Part shown: positions 59,116 to 64,000 of the stretch, piece after piece
How positions within the stretch are numbered: position 1 is the first letter of the stretch
How the letters are laid out: each line of letters begins with the position of its first letter
Assembly: GCF_900163695.1 (NCBI RefSeq)
Contig: NZ_FUIC01000007.1
Coordinates: 177,535 to 241,534 of the forward strand
Reading direction: 5' to 3'
DNA length: 64,000 nt
DNA from: Gulosibacter sp. 10
GTDB taxonomy: Bacteria > Actinomycetota > Actinomycetes > Actinomycetales > Microbacteriaceae
Notes under the pieces: generated by a model
What the model was told of the DNA's origin: nothing
What the model saw: only the letters and a program-made list of their open reading frames with translations
Databases searched by the model: none
Translations under genes and position numbers: made by a program

Positions 59116-60483
59116 TCAGGTCGCGTGCCCGCCCGTCCTGCGCCACCCCTGCGGATTCTCGTCGGCGCCGCCGCCGAGCTCGAGCTCCGCGAGCGCCCCG
59201 CGCACATCGGCCGGCGCGAGCCCGCTCAGCTTCGCGATCTCGCCGATGCCCATCCGCTTGCGCGGCCGCAGCGCATCCCACACCCGCACGGCCCTCGCGG
59301 AGACGCCGGACCGGGCGACGGACGGCTCCGGCTCGTCGAACAGCGGCAGCGGCACGTCGAGCTCGGCTCCGGACGCGCCCTCGATCTCCAGCTGCTGCGC
59401 ACCCGATCGCCACAGCGCGAGGAGGTCGTCCGTGCCCGCGATCAGCTCGGCCTCGCGGGAACGGAGCAGCCGATGGCACCCCGCCGACGCGGCGCTCGTG
59501 ATCGACCCCGGCACCGCCCCGAGCGCCCGCCCGAGCTGCTGCGCATGGTTCGCGGTGTTCAGCGAGCCCGAACGGGCCCCGGCCTCGACCACCGCCGTCG
59601 CCTGCGCGAGCGCCGCGATGAGCCGGTTGCGCTGCAGGAACCGCCACCTCGTGGGCGCCTGACCGCAGGGGAGCTCAGTGACGATCGCCCCCTGGTCGAT
59701 GATGCGCTCGAGCAGCTGCCGGTTCCCCGCCGGATACAGCCGGTCGGCTCCGCCCGCCAGCACCGCGATCGTCGCGCCCCCGCTCGCCAGCGCCGACCGG
59801 TGGCTGCAGGCGTCGATGCCATACGCTCCGCCGGAGACCACCGCGAGACCGTGATCGACAGCGCCCGCGCCGAGCTCGGCCGCGGCGCCGTCACCGTAGG
59901 CGGTGCTCGCCCGCGCACCCACCAGGGCGACCGATGCGCGCGATGCCCCCAGCAGATCGACGCTCCCCCGCACCCACAGCCCCATCGGGGCATGGACCCC
60001 GAGGTGGTCGAGCTGGCGAGGCCACACCCGATCCTCCGGGACGATGAAGCGGACGCCCACGGTCGTCGCCGCATGGCACAGGGCGCCGACCCGCTCCAAC
60101 CCCCACCGGGGCGCCCAGCGCGCAAGGGCTCCCGCGAGATCCGCTCCCGCGAGTTCCGGCGCATCCGCCAGCGCGGCCCACCGCGACGAACCCGGCTCCG
60201 ACACCCACAGGCTCGATTCCGGACCGAACACGGCCGTCAGCAGCCCCGCATCGCCATCGCCGGGCTCCGCCACGGCGGTCCAGACGAGCCGCGCGAACGT
60301 CGGGAGCAGCTGCTCGTCGGCGAGCGGCAGCTCGGGCCCTCGCAGGGGCTCGAGCAGCGCTCGCAGACGGTCGGGGCGCAGCGCCTCCCGAAGCCCGCTC
60401 GACACCGGCGGAGCGCCGGACAGGCGTGCCCGAACGCGCTCATCGCGAACGGCGCCGATTCCATGGACGCGGTCGTGCATCAT
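59116..60483 (-). CDS. dprA: DNA-processing protein DprA
   Basis: DprA loads RecA on incoming single-stranded DNA during transformation. The 455-residue protein has a variable N-terminal domain and the Rossmann core: VALVGARASTAYGDG, SGGAYGIDACSHRSALASGG, AVLAGGADRLYPAGNRQL and FLQRNRLIAAL. A C-terminal winged-helix-like segment is also present (RPRKRMGIGEIAKLSGLAPADV). The start codons overlap the stop of the upstream comM remnant (GTGATGATG), so dprA translation was coupled to comM and may now depend on what remains of that transcript. Confidence 0.92.
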   Translation of the reverse strand: MMHDRVHGIGAVRDERVRARLSGAPPVSSGLREALRPDRLRALLEPLRGPELPLADEQLLPTFARLVWTAVAEPGDGDAGLLTAVFGPESSLWVSEPGSSRWAALADAPELAGADLAGALARWAPRWGLERVGALCHAATTVGVRFIVPEDRVWPRQLDHLGVHAPMGLWVRGSVDLLGASRASVALVGARASTAYGDGAAAELGAGAVDHGLAVVSGGAYGIDACSHRSALASGGATIAVLAGGADRLYPAGNRQLLERIIDQGAIVTELPCGQAPTRWRFLQRNRLIAALAQATAVVEAGARSGSLNTANHAQQLGRALGAVPGSITSAASAGCHRLLRSREAELIAGTDDLLALWRSGAQQLEIEGASGAELDVPLPLFDEPEPSVARSGVSARAVRVWDALRPRKRMGIGEIAKLSGLAPADVRGALAELELGGGADENPQGWRRTGGHAT

Positions 60484-61370
60484 CACTGTCCCCCTGCTGC
60501 TGTTCGGACCCGGTAGTAGAGGGCCTCGGCGATGTGGTCCGCGGTCGGCCTCGCGACCCCCTCGAGATCGGCGAGGCTCCAGGCCACGCGCTGGATGCGC
60601 GTATAGCCGCGCATCGAGATCTGCCCGCGCGCGAGCGCGCGATCGACCGACTCCGTCGCGCCGGGCGCGGGGCGGAGCTCGGGACGCCGCAGGGCGCCGC
60701 CGGAGAGATCCGCGTTCCGCCCGCATCCCAGCGGGGCCAGCCGTGCAGCCGCCCGCGCCCGCGCCAGCCGGACCGCATCGGCCACCTCCGCCGTGCTGCG
60801 GCTGCCGACGACGCCGTCCGCCTGCATCCGCACGGTCGCGATACCGGCCTTCTCGACCCGCAGCTGCAGGTCGACGCGGTCGAGCAGCGGCCCGTTCAGG
60901 CGCGCGAGGTAGCGGCGCTGCTGCATGGGCGTGCAGCGGCATTCGAGATCGGCGGCGCCCGCGTTGCCGCACGGGCACGGATTCGCCGCGAGCACCAGCT
61001 GCGCCGAGGCCGGGAAGGTCGCGCTCATGCGCGCCCGATGGATCGTGATGCGCCCGGACTCGAGCGGCTGCCGCAGGCTGTCGAGGACGGTGCGCGGAAA
61101 CTCCGGAGCCTCGTCGAGGAAGAGCACGCCGTGCGAGGCCAGCGACAGCGCGCCGGGCTGCACCATGCCCGAACCGCCCCCGATGAGCGCGACCGCGGAC
61201 GCCGTGTGATGGGGCGCCTGGAACGGCGGGCGCAGGTCCAGCTCCGCGCCGACCGGCAGGCCGCGCAGCGAGCGCAGCGCGGCCGCCTCGATCGCCGAGT
61301 CCACGTCGAGGTCGGGCAGGATCCCGGGCAGCCGCTCCGCGAGCATCGTCTTGCCCGATCCCGGAGGAAC
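60483..61370 (-). pseudogene. comM: comM/YifB Mg-chelatase-like helicase, cut at Walker A by an inserted element
   Basis: The 295 codons left correspond to the C-terminal 60% of ComM: Walker A PPGSGKTMLAERLPG right at the break, then QAPHHTAS, Walker B GVLFLDEAPEF, SGRITIHRARMSATFPA, CPCGNAG, and LNGPLLDRVDLQ. Intact ComM is about 505-510 residues, so about 215 residues of the N-terminal Lon-like domain are missing. Upstream of 61370 the frame stays open only because it runs antisense through the recombinase gene. ComM is a branch-migration helicase for natural transformation, and its gene is a known insertion site for genomic islands. The other half should lie at the far end of the element. 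Confidence 0.88.
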
Positions 61371-61395
61371 CAACGCTAAAATGACTCTATGGAAG
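61355..61395. other. Predicted attachment-site junction (attL or attR)
   Basis: comM coding sequence is continuous up to about 61367-61370 (the codons for Pro-Pro-Gly of Walker A), and non-comM sequence begins immediately after, 19 bp before the recombinase ATG. Large serine recombinases join short attP and attB sites at a 2-bp core, so the crossover should lie within a few bases of 61366-61372. The exact core cannot be set without the other junction. Confidence 0.65.
61377..61382 (+). promoter_or_regulatory. -10 box of leaderless recombinase gene at the junction
   Basis: TAAAAT ends 6 bases before the ATG at 61389. The matching -35 region (about 61354-61359) would lie in comM sequence, so the promoter spans the integration junction. 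Confidence 0.55.
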
Positions 61396-63131
61396 CCATC
61401 GCCTATATCCGCAAGTCGAACACACCCGATGAGTCGAGTCACAGTATCGAGGATCAGCGGGAGTGGGCATGGACGACGGCCAAGCGGCGAGGGTTCACGC
61501 TGCGTGAGGACGACATCTACGAGGAAGTCGTGTCGGGATGGCAGCAGTACAGGGCTCGCCCGCAACGTGAGGCTCTGGTCACCGCCATAAGGTCAGGCTC
61601 CGTACGCGTGCTCATGGTCAGGGTCCTAGACCGGCTGGGCCGGAACCAGGCTGAAGTCTCGGCCATCGTGGAGGAGTGCCGCCGTAAGAGGATGCTGATC
61701 GTCACGGAGGCAGTGGATCACGACACGACCACGGCGGAGAGCGTGCTGCTGACGTCGACGCTCTCCGCTCTGGCTCAAGCCGAGGCCAGCCGTACCTCGG
61801 AGCGCCTGAGGGCTACAGCGGCGGCGCTGCGGCAGCGGGGCGGATGGAACGGCATCGCTCCCTACGGATGGGAGAAGGCTCCCCGCGGGGAGGATGGGGT
61901 CATCCGGCTGCGCCTGCACCCAGAGCAAACCAAGCTGGTCCGGCGCATGGTGGATGAGGTGCTGGGAGGCGCGGGGATCGCGCAGGTGGTCGAATCTCTG
62001 TCCCATGACGGCTGCATCACGGCCGCGGGCAAACCGTGGTCGTACAAGTCGGTGGTGAGAGTGTTGCGCCATCCGATCCTTGCGGGGTACCAGTCGCTGG
62101 CGGCACGCGACGAGCAGGGCCGTCAACGCCCCGATGCCCGCGAGTTGGTTCTGGATACCACCGGGCAGCCCCTCAAGGCGCACTCGGCAGTTGTCACGCC
62201 CGAGGAGTACCGGGCGCTTCAAATTCTCGTCGCGCCCAAGCGCTTGACCAGCCGGCGGCAGTCTGCGCGTGGCCTTCCTTTGGCAGGTCTCGTGTACTGC
62301 GAGGGATGCGGGAGGCGCATGATTTCGTCTCGTCGCGCAGGAGCGTACATCTGCGATTCGAAGCAGCGAGGCATTCCCTGCACAGGTCGCGCGATCAGAG
62401 CCGCCAGCCTCCTGATGTTCTTAGAGACGTTCACGGGGGCAGTGCTCCAGAGTGAGGAGGCTTTGGAAGCTCAGCGCGCGCAGTTCGAGGCGATTCACAG
62501 CGAGCAGACCCGCGAGAATCTAGAGGCGCTCCGGGCAAGCATCGCGCAGGCTGACGAAGAGATCGAGGTGCTGAGTGCGATGGTCGCTGACCGGACCACA
62601 CCGCTGGAGGCTTACCCCGGCCTGATGGCCCGCCTCAGCGCAGCGCGAGCGGATCGAGATTTGGCCCAGAACCAGCAGGCCGACCTGCTGCCTCGCGGAC
62701 TGCCGCTACAAGTCGACCCGCTGACCTACGAGGAGTTCCAGGCGCTCCCTGACGAGACGCGGCAGACGATGGTGCGGCGTATTGTGGAACGCGTCGAAAT
62801 CCTCCCCGATCCCGGACATGGTGGTGCGCAGAAGGGCTATTTCGGCAGCTCAGGCATTAACCTAGCGCGGGTGCGGTTCAGGGCATGGGGCGACGATGAG
62901 GGCACATGGCGGCAGACCGAGGGGTTCGCCCTCACTCAGGACGGCGGCCTGTTCACGTGCGAGCAGTGCGACCCTATCCGGTCGTTCGCCTACCGCAACA
63001 ATCGCGACCACCACGCTCGATACGCCCATCCGCGCGTCGTGGAGTGCGAACTGTGCGGTGAAATGATCCCGCTTCCGGGTATGCCCTCCCACAAGAGGAA
63101 GCACGCGAGAGACGCCTTGGAACAGAAGTGA
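61389..63131 (+). CDS. Large serine recombinase (integrase) with extra C-terminal zinc fingers
   Basis: The 580-residue integrase has a catalytic resolvase domain with the nucleophile Ser10 in AYIRKSNTPDE and the motif VLDRLGRNQAEVSAIVEE. It is followed by a recombinase domain (about 150-270), the zinc ribbon CEGCGRRM ... YICDSKQRGIPC (about 305-335) and a coiled-coil stretch (about 355-440). Beyond the usual end it has two extra Cys2-His2-like motifs: CEQC from 524 with His residues near 541-547, and CELCGEM from 553 ending HKRKH. These may bind DNA or a directionality factor. It should integrate and excise the element at comM. Confidence 0.93.
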   Translation: MEAIAYIRKSNTPDESSHSIEDQREWAWTTAKRRGFTLREDDIYEEVVSGWQQYRARPQREALVTAIRSGSVRVLMVRVLDRLGRNQAEVSAIVEECRRKRMLIVTEAVDHDTTTAESVLLTSTLSALAQAEASRTSERLRATAAALRQRGGWNGIAPYGWEKAPRGEDGVIRLRLHPEQTKLVRRMVDEVLGGAGIAQVVESLSHDGCITAAGKPWSYKSVVRVLRHPILAGYQSLAARDEQGRQRPDARELVLDTTGQPLKAHSAVVTPEEYRALQILVAPKRLTSRRQSARGLPLAGLVYCEGCGRRMISSRRAGAYICDSKQRGIPCTGRAIRAASLLMFLETFTGAVLQSEEALEAQRAQFEAIHSEQTRENLEALRASIAQADEEIEVLSAMVADRTTPLEAYPGLMARLSAARADRDLAQNQQADLLPRGLPLQVDPLTYEEFQALPDETRQTMVRRIVERVEILPDPGHGGAQKGYFGSSGINLARVRFRAWGDDEGTWRQTEGFALTQDGGLFTCEQCDPIRSFAYRNNRDHHARYAHPRVVECELCGEMIPLPGMPSHKRKHARDALEQK

Positions 63132-63165
63132 TCCCGGAGAGGCGCATTCCACCTCTCCGGGATCA
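63129..63165. terminator. Bidirectional terminator between recombinase and lipoprotein genes
   Basis: A 14-bp perfect stem (63129-63142 with 63152-63165, 9-base loop) begins at the recombinase stop codon and separates the two convergent genes. Confidence 0.8.
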
Positions 63166-63191
63166 CCGAGCCGAGTCCCTGTTGGGTGCAC

Positions 63192-63794
63192 TCAGTCAGC
63201 GCCACGCCGCATCTCCCCGAGAGCGCTTTCGCCGACGCTGGCGAGGATGACCACCTCGCTGCCATCCAGTACGGCAGCCTTGCGCTCGTCCAGGTATGGC
63301 AGCAGAGCGGTCCCGTCTCCGGCACTCATCTGCGAAACGCACAGCAGCTCGGCAGCCTGGGAGCCGTCCGGCTGGTCCTCGAACGTGCTTCGCGTGCCGT
63401 TCGGCGCGTCCACATAGGCGATGATCACGCCATCAGCCTCCGGTGCAGTGATCATCGTGCACGCGCGGGCGCTGTCCGCGGTGTCGTAGGCTTCCACAGC
63501 GTCGATGGGTACTGCTGAGAACTCCACATCCACGCGCCGGCTGCCTTCGGATGGCGTGTCTAGCACGGTGGCCTCGCCCAGGGCGTCGAGCGCAGGGACG
63601 CTGACCCTGTCGCCCTGAGTCAGAGCGGTGATATCCACTGCGGGTGGAGCTGCCTCGACAGGAGCCAGGTCACGGGACGCATCGTTGGAGTGAGGCGCTG
63701 ATGTGGAGCACCCCACAAGGGTGACCGCAGCAATAGCGGCAGCCACCCCCGCGAGAAGCTTGGTTGACGTTTCTCGTAGGTTTGAGATGGGCAA
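63192..63794 (-). CDS. Element-encoded lipoprotein
   Basis: The 200-residue protein has a lipoprotein signal (basic N-terminus, core LLAGVAAAIAAVTLVGC, lipobox Cys29) and a small mature domain with two cysteines (ARACTMITAPEADGVIIAYV and AELLCVSQMSAGDG) that could form a disulphide. A TTG start at 63794 fits best, with AGGAG 7 bases upstream. Farther starts would precede the signal with unrelated sequence. It lies on foreign DNA next to the recombinase. Lipoproteins in this place can block infection by related phages, but here that is only inference. Confidence 0.75.
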   Translation of the reverse strand: MPISNLRETSTKLLAGVAAAIAAVTLVGCSTSAPHSNDASRDLAPVEAAPPAVDITALTQGDRVSVPALDALGEATVLDTPSEGSRRVDVEFSAVPIDAVEAYDTADSARACTMITAPEADGVIIAYVDAPNGTRSTFEDQPDGSQAAELLCVSQMSAGDGTALLPYLDERKAAVLDGSEVVILASVGESALGEMRRGAD

Positions 63795-63906
63795 GGGGTT
63801 TCTCCTTAGGATTAGGAATTCGCCACCGTCCGGTGACGACATGGACCGTCGCGGCGTTGTGTGGACGCACAAGTCTGAGAGGCCACGGTTCGGTCACGAG
63901 GCAAGA

Positions 63907-63937
63907 AGTGGCCCCGACCGTGTTGGTCGGGGCCACT
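63907..63937 (-). terminator. Strong hairpin near the right edge
   Basis: A 13-bp perfect stem (AGTGGCCCCGACC at 63907-63919 with 63925-63937) and a GTGTT loop. On the minus strand it is followed by TTCTTGCC, so it may end a leftward transcript from beyond the window and insulate the lipoprotein gene. The promoter of that gene should lie between 63795 and 63900, where I could not place boxes. Confidence 0.6.
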
Positions 63938-64000
63938 CACCTAAGCCTGGATCCACCGATTAGATAAGCGATGTGCAGTTGCGACGCTGAGGAATCGATG

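Noticed and set aside
58853..59662. A plus-strand frame beginning with a Asp-Arg-Glu-Ser-Thr-like pentapeptide repeat
   Set aside because: The repeat comes from the 15-bp minisatellite and the rest is antisense to dprA. There is no convincing start signal.

Overview
The window is 64 kb of very GC-rich DNA with the gene order and gene content of an actinobacterium. A Microbacteriaceae member such as Leucobacter or a near relative is my best inference. The support is a GlgE-type glucan pathway, a DUF222/HNH (13E12-type) gene, gatCAB, two DivIVA-type proteins, an LAQTG sorting signal, and the order comM-dprA-xerC-(M23)-rpsB-tsf-pyrH-frr-cdsA. I saw no rRNA or tRNA gene and no CRISPR array. Many genes lack a ribosome binding site and instead have a TANNNT or CAGAAT box 6-8 bases before the start codon, which suggests widespread leaderless transcription.

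Layout. 0-2.3 kb: the 3' part of treZ, then an Erm-type 23S rRNA methyltransferase with a structured leader. 2.5-11.4 kb: a methylamine catabolic island. It holds a LysR regulator, glycine betaine monooxygenase (gbcA/gbcB), PurU, a coupled 99-residue unknown protein, an FAD/GcvT dimethylglycine- or sarcosine-type dehydrogenase, and a divergent IclR regulator with a palindromic operator. Betaine would be demethylated stepwise, with one-carbon units passing to folate and leaving as formate through PurU. 11.4-17.1 kb: dinB, an acyl-CoA synthetase, TesB, a Nudix hydrolase and a metallo-beta-lactamase-fold hydrolase. 17-20.4 kb: gatCAB. 20.5-24.3 kb: a DUF6882-like protein, a membrane protein with a YtrA-type GntR regulator, a lipoprotein and an internally deleted HAD phosphatase. 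24.3-31.4 kb: ligA, a small membrane protein, mnmA, an ABC exporter and a cysteine desulfurase.

31.5-38 kb: glgX-glgE-glgB, closed by a perfect 44-bp palindromic terminator. 38-44.8 kb: a cysteine-free thioredoxin/TPR protein, a large mosaic membrane protein, a DivIVA-like coiled-coil protein and an AI-2E-type permease. 44.8-49.3 kb: a DUF222/HNH gene and small genes embedded in intergenic DNA full of short tandem repeats with 5-, 6- and 8-bp units. 49.3-55 kb: a secreted lytic transglycosylase, a small DivIVA-domain protein, cdsA, frr, pyrH, tsf and rpsB. 55.3-61.4 kb: a degenerate M23 protein, a proline-rich sortase-anchored surface protein, xerC, dprA and comM.

The most notable feature is at 61.37 kb. 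comM is cut at its Walker A motif, and a large serine recombinase gene begins about 19 bp beyond the break, reading into foreign DNA. This looks like one end of an integrated element (prophage or integrative element) whose remainder, and the N-terminal half of comM, lie outside the window. The recombinase carries two extra zinc-finger-like motifs at its C-terminus, its -10 box sits at the junction, and the first cargo gene encodes a lipoprotein.
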